Part shown: positions 17,391 to 25,660 of the stretch, piece by piece
Layout: every line of letters starts with the position of its first letter
Numbering within the stretch: position 1 is the stretch's first letter
Made by a program: the position numbers and the translations under genes
Source: Dyadobacter subterraneus
GTDB taxonomy: Bacteria; Bacteroidota; Bacteroidia; Cytophagales; Spirosomataceae
NCBI RefSeq assembly: GCF_015221875.1
Contig: NZ_JACYGY010000002.1
Coordinates: 355,573-419,572 of the forward strand
Reading direction: 5' to 3'
DNA: 64,000 nt
Notes under the pieces: model-generated
The model's input: the letters and a program-made list of their open reading frames with translations, nothing else
The model's database searches: none
What the model was told of the DNA's origin: nothing

Positions 17391-18356
17391 TTACATGGCT
17401 GAATACTTCTTAGGTTTCATGCCCATATGCTGCTCAAAAACTCTTGAAAAATGACTCAGATTGGTAAAACCCAACTGATAACCAACCTCAGAAACCGTCA
17501 ATCGTTCTTCCCTGAGTAAACGTGCGGCTTGCTGCATTCGTGAAAACTGGTAATATTCAAAAACGCCTTTTCCGAATGTTTGTTTAAAAAGTTTTCGCAG
17601 TTTAGGCTCGCTCATCCCAGCTTCTACGGCCAGCTTACCAATATTCGGGGGCTCGTCCAGCCTCGACTGCAAACGTAACTTAATCGCATAAATAGCCTTG
17701 ATATCGTCAATATGCATAACACTTGTAGGCATAGATTCCCTTTGAATGAGCAGGGTAAATATGTAACAAAGTAATTCTTCACATTTCAGTTTACAGTAAT
17801 GACTTTCCAAACTTTCCGGCACAGGCAGATGCACAATTTCACTCGCCGTTTTAATCATTTCAGGTGAAATGCCTGTCTCAAAAGCAAAGTTCTCTTTACC
17901 TTCCAGAATACTGATTACAACCGGATGCATTATGTCTCCAAAGCGCTGACGGAGGTATTGCCGGGAAACTGCGATCGCTATATTTCTAAAAAAAGTATTT
18001 GAAGGCATTGTGAGTACCGATGAAACTGACTGCATACAGATGAATACATTTGTCTGCTCGGATGCCAGTTGTTTTTCTTCTTTTACTGTGGAAGTAATAA
18101 CACCGCTTAGTGAAAAAATAATGTCGTTCTGGCCTTCTGCAAACTCATTTGTCCGCTCCAATAAAACTTCCTCGTTCAGATAATAATTTCTCACCATCAT
18201 CCGCAGCTCGTTGTTCTCCCATGAAAAACCGGTGATGTAACCCTCCCCCTTACTTTTGGGAATATTATAAAATCGGCCCTGAACAGTTGCACCAATTGCC
18301 TTGGCAAATTGTAAAGCAACACCAGACCTAAATTTATCTGTAACTGAAACTTTCAT
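17391..18356 (-). CDS. AraC-family transcriptional regulator
   Basis: A 321-residue regulator. The C-terminal 90 residues (about 232-321) hold the double helix-turn-helix of the AraC/XylS family. These include IGKLAVEAGMSEPKLRKLFK and VGYQLGFTNLSHFSRVFEQH, ending in the usual GMKPKKY. The N-terminal 230 residues have no recognised ligand domain. The gene is divergent from the Tet(X)-related monooxygenase, with 79 bases between the starts, so it probably controls that enzyme. This is inferred from layout alone. Confidence 0.92.
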   Translation of the reverse strand: MKVSVTDKFRSGVALQFAKAIGATVQGRFYNIPKSKGEGYITGFSWENNELRMMVRNYYLNEEVLLERTNEFAEGQNDIIFSLSGVITSTVKEEKQLASEQTNVFICMQSVSSVLTMPSNTFFRNIAIAVSRQYLRQRFGDIMHPVVISILEGKENFAFETGISPEMIKTASEIVHLPVPESLESHYCKLKCEELLCYIFTLLIQRESMPTSVMHIDDIKAIYAIKLRLQSRLDEPPNIGKLAVEAGMSEPKLRKLFKQTFGKGVFEYYQFSRMQQAARLLREERLTVSEVGYQLGFTNLSHFSRVFEQHMGMKPKKYSAM

Positions 18357-18435
18357 TTACGACTATTTTTATATCAAAAACAGATATTTTAATTATAAAT
18401 GTAAATATAATTTTGTGGTCATAAAAATAGAAATT

Positions 18436-19599
18436 ATGTTACTACAAAATAAAGAAGTCGCAATTGTTGGTGGTGGTCCGGGAGGATTAACATTGGCACG
18501 ATTACTCCAGTGCAAAGGAGTAAATGTGAAAGTATACGAAAGAGATGAAAACAGAGATGTAAGAGTACAGGGCGCTACACTTGACCTGCATTTCGAATCA
18601 GGATTAAAGGCAATTGAAGAAGCTGGCTTGATGGATGCCTTCAAAGCGAATTACAGACCAGATAATGATAGGTATCGGGTTGTGGATCAACATGGAACCA
18701 TTGTTTATGATGACCATACCAAAGAGTCTACAGGTAATTTTGGGGATAAATATTTCAGACCTGAAATTGATCGCGGACCATTAAGAGATATTTTACTGGA
18801 TTCATTAAAACCCGACACAGTTGTTTGGGATAGTCACATTGTTTCGCTTGAAAACATTGGCAATACCTGGAAAATAATTTTTCAAAATGGAAAGACTGCT
18901 TTTGCCGATATTGTCATTGGAGCAGATGGAGCTAATTCCAGGATTCGTCCGGTTATCACTCCAATAAAACCGATTTATTCAGGCGTTACTTTTTTAACAG
19001 GAAATATTCCTGATTCGGAAAAAAACACACCAAAAATCCACGGTTTGTTAAAAGGCGGGAAAATTTCTGCCATGGGCGATTCAAAAACAATATTTGCTAG
19101 TGCCAAAGGCGACGGTAGTCTCGACTTTTATATTGGCTGGAAAACAAGTGCCAATTGGGCTAAGGAAAGCGGTATTGATTTAAAAAATAGCAAACAAGTT
19201 TCGGAATGGTTCAACAAAGAATACGTCAACTGGGACAGTATTTGGCAGGAATTATTTGACTATGATCAGACACATTTTATACCCAGGCCTTTATATGCTA
19301 TGCCCATGGACCAATATTGGGAAACACAGCCAAACATAACTTTGCTCGGTGACGCAGCGCATCTCTTACCTCCCAACGGAGAAGGTGTGAATACGGCAAT
19401 GCTTGATGCTATGGACTTATTTGAGAGCTTAACCAGCGGAAAGTTTAGCGATTTAAAATCGGCAATTGCTCATTATGAAAAACTGATGTTTGCCAGATTT
19501 GTTGAAGAAAGCAAGGAAACAGCAGATTTTATGGACTGGACATACTCACCTGAGGGATTAACCATCATGGTGGAAATGATGAATCAATTACCAAATTGA
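18436..19599 (+). CDS. FAD-dependent monooxygenase related to Tet(X)
   Basis: A 387-residue flavoprotein hydroxylase. The ATG at 18436 is preferred over far-upstream alternatives because the Rossmann motif follows at once: VAIVGGGPGGLTLARLL (GGGPGG at 12-17), with E35 for the FAD ribose. RVQGATLDLH (43-52) and GDAAHLLPPNGEGVNTA (D306 for FAD) closely resemble the corresponding Tet(X) blocks. Compared with my recollection of Tet(X), residues lining the tetracycline pocket differ (R213 to Lys, H234 to Asp, and F319 of PPFAGQGVN lost in PPNGEGVN). Tetracycline may therefore not be the natural substrate. TAATTTTG at 18408-18415 could be its -7 element. It is divergent from an AraC regulator. Confidence 0.88.
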   Translation: MLLQNKEVAIVGGGPGGLTLARLLQCKGVNVKVYERDENRDVRVQGATLDLHFESGLKAIEEAGLMDAFKANYRPDNDRYRVVDQHGTIVYDDHTKESTGNFGDKYFRPEIDRGPLRDILLDSLKPDTVVWDSHIVSLENIGNTWKIIFQNGKTAFADIVIGADGANSRIRPVITPIKPIYSGVTFLTGNIPDSEKNTPKIHGLLKGGKISAMGDSKTIFASAKGDGSLDFYIGWKTSANWAKESGIDLKNSKQVSEWFNKEYVNWDSIWQELFDYDQTHFIPRPLYAMPMDQYWETQPNITLLGDAAHLLPPNGEGVNTAMLDAMDLFESLTSGKFSDLKSAIAHYEKLMFARFVEESKETADFMDWTYSPEGLTIMVEMMNQLPN

Positions 19600-19602
19600 A
19601 GA

Positions 19603-19635
19603 ATGAGTAATCAGCTATGTTGGCTCATTACTCAT
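19603..19635. terminator. Hairpin between convergent genes
   Basis: ATGAGTAAT and ATTACTCAT arms plus an inner AGC/GCT, separated by a C-C mismatch, lie between the monooxygenase and the T9SS cargo gene. The TGA stop of the latter (19632-19634) is inside the right arm. There is no strong T-run on either side. Confidence 0.55.
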
Positions 19636-21608
19636 CTTACCAATAAAACCGTTCCGCTTCTACTTACAATTTCACCGCTTGTAGTCACAGCTTCCATTTT
19701 CCAAACATAAACACCGCTATCAGATTTGATTCCATGGGTTTTCCCGTCCCATCCCTGGCTCAGCTGTTTGGAAAAATAAATTACTTCGCCCCAGCGATTG
19801 TAAATTCTCAGATAATTAAGTGAAGCAATACGATTCGTTATGGGTGTCAACATTTCGTTTTTACCATCACCATCAGGTGTAAATATATCGGGAAGGGTTA
19901 TTGAAGCAGGAGGAATTACGGTCAACGTCACTTGACCCGTTCCGCTACATCCTTGTGGTGTACTCAAAATAACCGAATAAACCTGGCTTGCGCTAAGCGT
20001 AGCATTTGGATTGGCTATTGCAGGATTACTAAGCCCATAAGGCGGCGACCAGCTGTAACTCACACCAGAAATACCAGTCAGTTGCGGAGAGGATGAAATA
20101 AGCTGAAATGGTGTATTAGGCGGTATGTCAGAATCCGGGGTAACTATTACCTTTATTTCAGGAATAACGGTCACCGCGACAGTATCTTGGGAAGAGCAAC
20201 CTTTATCGGTGGCGGTAATAATGTATTGGGTTGTTTGTTGTGGCGAGGCAAAAGGTTCAAGTGCCGCTGCATTATCAAGCCCGGCAGCAGGAGTCCAGGA
20301 ATAATTTGTGACATTTGCAGTCGTCAACAACTGAATTTCCTGCCCGATACAAATTGTTGTGTCAGAAATGGTTTTTAACTCAATTCCACCATTTAGTTTC
20401 ACTGTAATTAATGTGTCATTGATGCAGCCATTATAATCTTTGACAAAAATCTTGTAATCTTTCGCAGTAACGTTAAAAACATTTAATGCCTGATAATTTA
20501 TTGAATCAATGGAAAACTGAAATGGAGAAATTCCGTTTTTGGGATTTACAGTCAAAGTTGCCTGCCCGTCACATTTGCTATCATCGATATCAACGGAAAT
20601 ATTCATAAATGATACGTATGCCGGTTTAGTATTGCTTATTTCCTTACCACATGCCTCATTTTTTATTGTTAGTGTAATCTTTTTATTACCTTCCTCATTC
20701 CAATGCAAAAGGAAAGGACCTTTATCCGATCCGCTGATAATCTTTGCACCGTCAAAATTCCAATGAAAAGAATATCCGGTGGCCGACGGCAAAACACCGG
20801 TATAAGCAACTTTAACATTTTTATTTCCACACACCGCGGCCGGATCAATAGAAAAATCAGCACTTACGTTGATATTGGCAACACTGCAAATATTCTGATA
20901 ATCTTTTGATACCAACGTTTGCGAAGAATAGTAATTCGTAAAAGACAAAAAGGCAAAATTTGCTTCGCCCGATTCGCAGGAAACTTCATTATCATCACGA
21001 AATATATAAATCGGAACTCCTGTTTTTCCTACATATTTTTTGCCGCTGTCGTCATAAGAAACAAAGAGTTTATCGTTGACGTAAACATCCATGACACCCG
21101 TTTGTCCGTTCCGTGTAAATGTCAATAGATAATATTTATCCAGCTTGAAATAAGGGCAATCACCAGCAATACCTGTCGGAAAAAAATCTATACAACGATC
21201 ATTGGAGCCTGCAATATCTTTAAAATAAATTCCCTCATCCAGTTGCCCATTTGAAAAATCAATAATCCGCGCCCATGTTTTACCCCATCTCGTGTTCTTG
21301 ATATACATTTGAATGGTGTAAGTTTCAGAAACTGTCCCTGCTGTATTGGAATACATAAGCCCATAATTCAAATTGGTATGGTATACAGTTCGGGATATCT
21401 GGCAATCAAGATTGTCAGCCACAAAAGCACCTGGCGTACCTCCTAATGTACAGGAACCAAGCGCATTTACCTGTAATAAATCGGGTGCACAAGCAGGCTC
21501 TGCAACGCTGAAATTATTAGTAAACCGATAGGAGTCTTCTACATTTTGCGCAAGACAAATGGCATGTAGGAACAGAAAAGCAATGGTTTGTAAAAATCCC
21601 GACTTCAT
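19632..21608 (-). CDS. T9SS cargo: lectin-like and Ig/PKD-like domains with gliding-type C-terminal sorting domain
   Basis: A 658-residue secreted protein. Residues 1-20 are a signal peptide (ending ICLAQ). About residues 25-225 resemble a LamG/concanavalin-type fold (YNVNDKLFVSYDDSGKKY-like strands and Cys pairs). Several PKD or Ig-like modules follow, each with an SYSWSPPYGLSN or NYSWTPAAGLDN type strand. The end is a type B sorting domain: ITLPDIFTPDGDGKNEML, LRIYNRWGEVIYF, GWDGK and SGVYVWKMEA. That end is the signal for export by the type IX system and attachment to or release from the cell surface. The binding target is unknown. No T9SS structural gene is nearby, as is usual for cargo. 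Confidence 0.9.
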   Translation of the reverse strand: MKSGFLQTIAFLFLHAICLAQNVEDSYRFTNNFSVAEPACAPDLLQVNALGSCTLGGTPGAFVADNLDCQISRTVYHTNLNYGLMYSNTAGTVSETYTIQMYIKNTRWGKTWARIIDFSNGQLDEGIYFKDIAGSNDRCIDFFPTGIAGDCPYFKLDKYYLLTFTRNGQTGVMDVYVNDKLFVSYDDSGKKYVGKTGVPIYIFRDDNEVSCESGEANFAFLSFTNYYSSQTLVSKDYQNICSVANINVSADFSIDPAAVCGNKNVKVAYTGVLPSATGYSFHWNFDGAKIISGSDKGPFLLHWNEEGNKKITLTIKNEACGKEISNTKPAYVSFMNISVDIDDSKCDGQATLTVNPKNGISPFQFSIDSINYQALNVFNVTAKDYKIFVKDYNGCINDTLITVKLNGGIELKTISDTTICIGQEIQLLTTANVTNYSWTPAAGLDNAAALEPFASPQQTTQYIITATDKGCSSQDTVAVTVIPEIKVIVTPDSDIPPNTPFQLISSSPQLTGISGVSYSWSPPYGLSNPAIANPNATLSASQVYSVILSTPQGCSGTGQVTLTVIPPASITLPDIFTPDGDGKNEMLTPITNRIASLNYLRIYNRWGEVIYFSKQLSQGWDGKTHGIKSDSGVYVWKMEAVTTSGEIVSRSGTVLLVR

Positions 21609-21750
21609 ATCGACAACGCCATGGGCATAATTACAAGTTAACGTGAGTAAAGGCGGTACTAAATTCCTAATAATTTTGAAGTTATTGGAAATAACAATTT
21701 AGCCCGATCATGGCACAAATTCAAATTAAAAATACCTAAGAAAACGATCC

Positions 21751-22155
21751 TTATTGAAATTCTCTTTCTGCAATCGCTTTTACGGCACGTTCAAGAATTT
21801 CTTTATCTTCTGTAATTCTTTTTACCATTTTAGCAGCCTCTGCATAAACACTCATGGGATACTGCGGTATAAAATCTTTATCCATCTCCACCATCGGCAC
21901 TTTTAGCCTGGCGTGTTTTATACTTTCAAGGTGGTCAATGGAAACATAACTCAATTCTGTATGACCCTGACCCAAATCACAAAGTCCGAATGCAATATTA
22001 TTGGCCGGATCCAGCTCTGACAAAAGCCATATTGCCTTTCCATATTGGGAATATAATTTAACTACCGGCGCATGATCTTTTCCAAGCTCATTCTGAACTT
22101 CGAAAGCATTCTGGATCATGATCGTTCTTAGATCTTCTGAAATCATTTTTGACAT
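21751..22155 (-). CDS. DUF2958-family protein
   Basis: A 134-residue soluble protein. The core VVKLYSQYGKAIWLLSELDP, FGLCDLGQGHTELSYVSIDHLESI and VEMDKDFIP match the DUF2958 pattern (a small alpha/beta protein often carried on mobile elements or near DNA-handling genes). No catalytic residue can be named and the function is unknown. An in-frame ATG three codons later is possible. It is alone, downstream of tetR, with the tetR terminator in between. Confidence 0.78.
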   Translation of the reverse strand: MSKMISEDLRTIMIQNAFEVQNELGKDHAPVVKLYSQYGKAIWLLSELDPANNIAFGLCDLGQGHTELSYVSIDHLESIKHARLKVPMVEMDKDFIPQYPMSVYAEAAKMVKRITEDKEILERAVKAIAEREFQ

Positions 22156-22252
22156 ACTCCAAATATAACAGCTGAAGCATTATTTGACAATTAATATTAG
22201 ATACAAACAGGTCAAAGTTTTGTAAGACCGGTAACTGGTTTAATTGAGCAAC

Positions 22253-22278
22253 AAAAAAGAGGCCTGATTTCAGGCCTC
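22253..22278 (-). terminator. Terminator of the tetR gene
   Basis: GAGGCCTGA (22259-22267) and TCAGGCCTC (22270-22278) are perfect 9-base arms. Six As at 22253-22258 give the T-run on the minus strand. Confidence 0.9.
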
Positions 22279-22320
22279 CGTATAAATTCAGGAATTTTCA
22301 TTCCGTATAATTTTAAAAAA

Positions 22321-22896
22321 TTAGTTTTTAACCATATTGATTAAAAACTCCGCCAGCTTTTCAACCTGTTTTTTATCCTTTGACAAGATAAATGTCTGCC
22401 ATAAACCTGTGAAATTTGCAGCTATAAATTCCGCCAGAAGCTTTGGATCTTTATGGACAGAAATTTCTCCCTGCGCTTTGGCATCTGTTAAAAGTTGTTC
22501 GAAAAAATCAACAATGTCCTTCCAGTTATTTTTGATAATGGAGTGTACACTTTGATCCACAGCTGCAAGTTCAAAAGTTGAATTGACTGCCATGCAACAC
22601 TTGCCGGTATTGACCGTTGCTTCTACCGCACTACGGATCATATTTTCCACGCGTTCCATCGGAGAAGTCCCCGAAGCAGCTTCCTTATGCTCTTTTAATT
22701 TTTCAGCTGCATAATTACCAAGACACTGTAAATACAAACTATGCTTGTCACCATAAGTATCATATATACTTCCTCTGTTCAGGCCCATGGTCTGTACGAG
22801 GTCTTCCATAGAAGTAGCGTTGTAACCTTTTTCCCAAAAAAGATCACGCGCCTTTTCCATTCTTTCTTCCGGATCAAACTCCTTTTTTCGTGCCAT
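22321..22896 (-). CDS. TetR-family transcriptional regulator
   Basis: A 191-residue repressor. The N-terminal helix-turn-helix (about 8-55) is clear: EERMEKARDLFWEKGYNATS, then MEDLVQTMGLNRGSIYDTYGDK, then SLYLQCL. The C-terminal effector domain contains CCMAVNSTFELAA and LAEFIAANFTGLWQTFI, as in the subgroup with a TetR_C_6-like or AcrR-type ligand domain. Two related palindromes upstream (22916-22927 and 22947-22962) are likely operators, implying autorepression. TATATTTG at 22901-22908 on the minus strand could be the -7 element, although it would leave almost no leader. No efflux gene lies adjacent, so its target is elsewhere. Confidence 0.92.
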   Translation of the reverse strand: MARKKEFDPEERMEKARDLFWEKGYNATSMEDLVQTMGLNRGSIYDTYGDKHSLYLQCLGNYAAEKLKEHKEAASGTSPMERVENMIRSAVEATVNTGKCCMAVNSTFELAAVDQSVHSIIKNNWKDIVDFFEQLLTDAKAQGEISVHKDPKLLAEFIAANFTGLWQTFILSKDKKQVEKLAEFLINMVKN

Positions 22897-22915
22897 AACA
22901 CAAATATACCATCTT

Positions 22916-22927
22916 GAACGATTGTTC
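22916..22927. promoter_or_regulatory. Probable TetR operator 1
   Basis: GAACGATTGTTC matches the core of operator 2 at 11 of 12 positions. It sits 20 bases upstream of the tetR ATG, within the expected promoter spacer. Confidence 0.6.
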
Positions 22928-22946
22928 TAAAATTATTTTACTACTT

Positions 22947-22962
22947 AGGAACAATTGTTCCT
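22947..22962. promoter_or_regulatory. Probable TetR operator 2
   Basis: AGGAACAATTGTTCCT is a perfect 16-base palindrome. Its centre is 33 bases (about three helical turns) from the centre of operator 1. Confidence 0.65.
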
Positions 22963-23029
22963 GAATAATGGTGCAATTTTTTTTAAAAGATGTAAAAATA
23001 GTCTGCCAATATTATTAAGTAAGCATAAC

Positions 23030-23060
23030 AAAAACAAAAAATCAGGCCATAAGCCTGATT
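23030..23060 (-). terminator. Terminator of the GH92 gene
   Basis: AATCAGGC and GCCTGATT arms (23040-23047 and 23053-23060) with a 5-base loop. The A-rich sequence before them gives a T-rich tail on the minus strand. It lies about 80 bases after the GH92 stop. Confidence 0.75.
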
Positions 23061-23138
23061 TAAAGGATTTTCCAAAAGGAAAATTTTAAGGGTAGGAATA
23101 GTTAAGTTCTTAAAATTTCATGGCTAACAGAGAAAGGA

Positions 23139-25385
23139 TTATTTACCAAGTCCCCAGCTTTTATTAGGTTTTGGTCCCATTTCAAGTTCCAGCGTTCCAC
23201 CGGCAACGAGCTGTTCATGCGTGAAAGTCGGCACATTCAAAACTTTGCCGTCAAACTTTGCGCTTTGGATGTATTTATTGACCACAGAACTATGGTTAGC
23301 GATTACTTTAAATTGTTTTCCATTTGGAAGAGCAATTGAAACTCTTTCAAAAACAGGACTGCCAATGGTATATTCCGGCTTACCAGGTGTAACCGGATAA
23401 AAACCCATGGATGAAAAGACAACAAAGGCCGTCATACCGCCGCCATCTTCATCACCGGGAATTCCGAAAATATTGTCTTTAAACCATACATCAAGCAGGA
23501 AGCGGATTCGTTTTTGTGTTTTCCAGGGCGCATCCGTGAAATTGTATAAATACGGAATATGAAAACTTGGCTCATTTCCCATTGAATATTGACCAACAGG
23601 TCCGGTAGCATCAGGAAATTTCGCCCAGAACTCATATTTGCTTCTCCCAAGATCTTCCCTGTAAAGCTGATCCAGATTATTTTCAAATTGTTTTTTCCCG
23701 CCCATCAAGCCGATTAATCCAGAGATATCGTGCTGAACCTGCCATTTGTAAGTATATCCATTATTTTCATCGTAATATTCACGACCGCCCATGCCTCCGT
23801 CAAATTTCGGATCGATAGGAATCCAGGCACCTTTACTGTCTTTTGGCATGAACATATTTTTCTCCGTACTCCAAAGATTTTTGTAGTTCAATGCACGAGC
23901 GCTGAAAGTTTTATAATCACCCTGTTTGCCCAGATCTTTTGCCAGTTCAGCCACCGCCCAGTCATCATAACTTCCGCCCAACGTAACAGCAACTGCCTGA
24001 CGTTTTTCAAAAGGATCAACCAGTTTCACCGTTTCTTTTTCATCTTTTCTCAAAGCAGGAAAAAAACCTTTGGTACGATAAATATCATCCAGTTCACATT
24101 TCGGTCCGTTTCTCCATGGAAGCATCGTTGCCTCGGTCGCATTTTTATACATACCGGAATATGCTTTTGAAACATCGAAATTGCGAAGTCCTTTTCTATA
24201 CCCATCCAAAAAAGTAACCGAAGAGTGAAATCCATTCATACAGGCGTGATCTCCAAAAAGTACGGGAAATGTTGGGAGCCAGCCGCTTTGATCATACATG
24301 CTTACAAATGAATTCAGCATATCCTCTTCCTGGGCAGGATTTAAAATAATTCGCAAAGGATGATGTGCTAAATAAGTGTCCCACGTCCAGTCGTCCACGT
24401 AAAAGGGACGATTGCTGTTATGTATCTTTTTATCAAAACCGCTGTAATATTGATTATCCTCAGAGATATCAACCATACGTTCATAAGTGCGGTAAAGAGA
24501 GGAATAAAAACTGCGCTTCTGCCCTTCTGTACCGCCTTCAACCTGAATCTGGTTTATGACATCCGACCAAACTTTTTCTCCCTTTTTCTTTAATTCGTCA
24601 AAACCGGTTGATTTTAATTCTGCTTCAAAATTCTTTTTGGCCTGTTCGGGACTGATGTATGAAATGGCATATTTCAATTCGATTTTGCCGTTTTTATTAT
24701 CAGGAAAACTAATCCAGGCTTTCGCATTTTTTCCTTTAATAGTTTGTGCTGACGAAGTTTTGTCATTTTGTAAAATACCAGCTGTACCTTTTTCGCTGAA
24801 AACTCCGTACATATAAACCGGAATATCATCGTGATAGATTTCTGTTGCTATGATTTCATTTCCGGAAATAAATTTCCATGAACCTTCACCTTCATTATAA
24901 AGATTGAACAAAAGACTTTTGGACGATTTCTCAGGAAATTCGAAACGAAAAATTCCAGTTTTCTTACCCGGCGTAAATTCAACAGTAACTTCGTCATCTA
25001 CCAGATAAGTGGAATAATACCAGGGCTGGGTTACTTCCAGATCGTGATCGTAAGCAAGTTTTTGTTTCCAGCCGGAAGCGGTTACTGGATTTACAGTCGG
25101 TTTTATAGAAAAAGCCTGTCCAAGGCGATGGGAAACAACAATAAGCGGAAAACTGGAAATCTGGTCGTCGAGATAATCTTTTCTTTCCGGAAACATCCGG
25201 ATCATCTGGTTAGGAAGCTGAACTGTTGGTCTGGTTGGCTCCAAAAGCTGCCCTACATTTCCAACCCGCAGATCAATATATTTTAAATTATCAACACCGT
25301 TTTTTTGCGCCAGGGAATTATAATGAAAACAAAAACCAACTAAGATTAAGAAAAGGATTTTAAACGTTTTGAAAGGAAGAATCAT
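23139..25385 (-). CDS. GH92 family glycosidase (alpha-mannosidase type)
   Basis: A 748-residue exported enzyme with a signal peptide (1-26, ending NSLAQ). The first 230 residues are the N-terminal beta-sandwich. The (alpha/alpha)6 catalytic domain carries the GH92 signatures YVDDWTWDTYLAHHPL, GNEPSFHIPYLYNF and GIPGDEDGGGMTAF, the last with the conserved acidic residues. It ends in the usual PEYTIGSPVFERVSIALPNG region. Known GH92 enzymes are calcium-dependent exo-alpha-mannosidases that trim N-glycans or yeast mannan outside the cytoplasm. It is divergent from the membrane regulator at 25661 and near GH43 and GH71/99-like genes. TATATTTG at 25443-25450 on the minus strand is a possible -7 element. 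Confidence 0.94.
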   Translation of the reverse strand: MILPFKTFKILFLILVGFCFHYNSLAQKNGVDNLKYIDLRVGNVGQLLEPTRPTVQLPNQMIRMFPERKDYLDDQISSFPLIVVSHRLGQAFSIKPTVNPVTASGWKQKLAYDHDLEVTQPWYYSTYLVDDEVTVEFTPGKKTGIFRFEFPEKSSKSLLFNLYNEGEGSWKFISGNEIIATEIYHDDIPVYMYGVFSEKGTAGILQNDKTSSAQTIKGKNAKAWISFPDNKNGKIELKYAISYISPEQAKKNFEAELKSTGFDELKKKGEKVWSDVINQIQVEGGTEGQKRSFYSSLYRTYERMVDISEDNQYYSGFDKKIHNSNRPFYVDDWTWDTYLAHHPLRIILNPAQEEDMLNSFVSMYDQSGWLPTFPVLFGDHACMNGFHSSVTFLDGYRKGLRNFDVSKAYSGMYKNATEATMLPWRNGPKCELDDIYRTKGFFPALRKDEKETVKLVDPFEKRQAVAVTLGGSYDDWAVAELAKDLGKQGDYKTFSARALNYKNLWSTEKNMFMPKDSKGAWIPIDPKFDGGMGGREYYDENNGYTYKWQVQHDISGLIGLMGGKKQFENNLDQLYREDLGRSKYEFWAKFPDATGPVGQYSMGNEPSFHIPYLYNFTDAPWKTQKRIRFLLDVWFKDNIFGIPGDEDGGGMTAFVVFSSMGFYPVTPGKPEYTIGSPVFERVSIALPNGKQFKVIANHSSVVNKYIQSAKFDGKVLNVPTFTHEQLVAGGTLELEMGPKPNKSWGLGK

Positions 25386-25660
25386 GAAACTGAATTTATT
25401 AATTGTAACGGTGCTTATAATTTTAAGGATTTATTCTTTGTTCAAATATAAACAGCTTAGCTTGCCAACTTACACAAGACAAATACTGTTATTAAAAACA
25501 CTAACTATTGTTTAATTTTAAATCAATAATGTCATATTGCGATTGAAATAAAGTGCCAATTAAACATTGATCCATTAAAAAAAAATTAATAATTGATTAA
25601 CAAGACCCTTAATGACTACCTGGAGGGAATTTTAATTTTATTTCTCTCTATCTTATACCT

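Noticed and set aside
18301..18435. 45-residue N-terminal extension of the monooxygenase
   Set aside because: It would overlap the divergent AraC gene and precede the FAD motif with unrelated sequence; the ATG at 18436 fits the family.
25386..25660. Riboswitch or small RNA in the GH92/regulator divergent spacer
   Set aside because: AT-rich promoter-type DNA; only a possible -7 box for GH92 (25443-25450) is visible and no conserved RNA structure.
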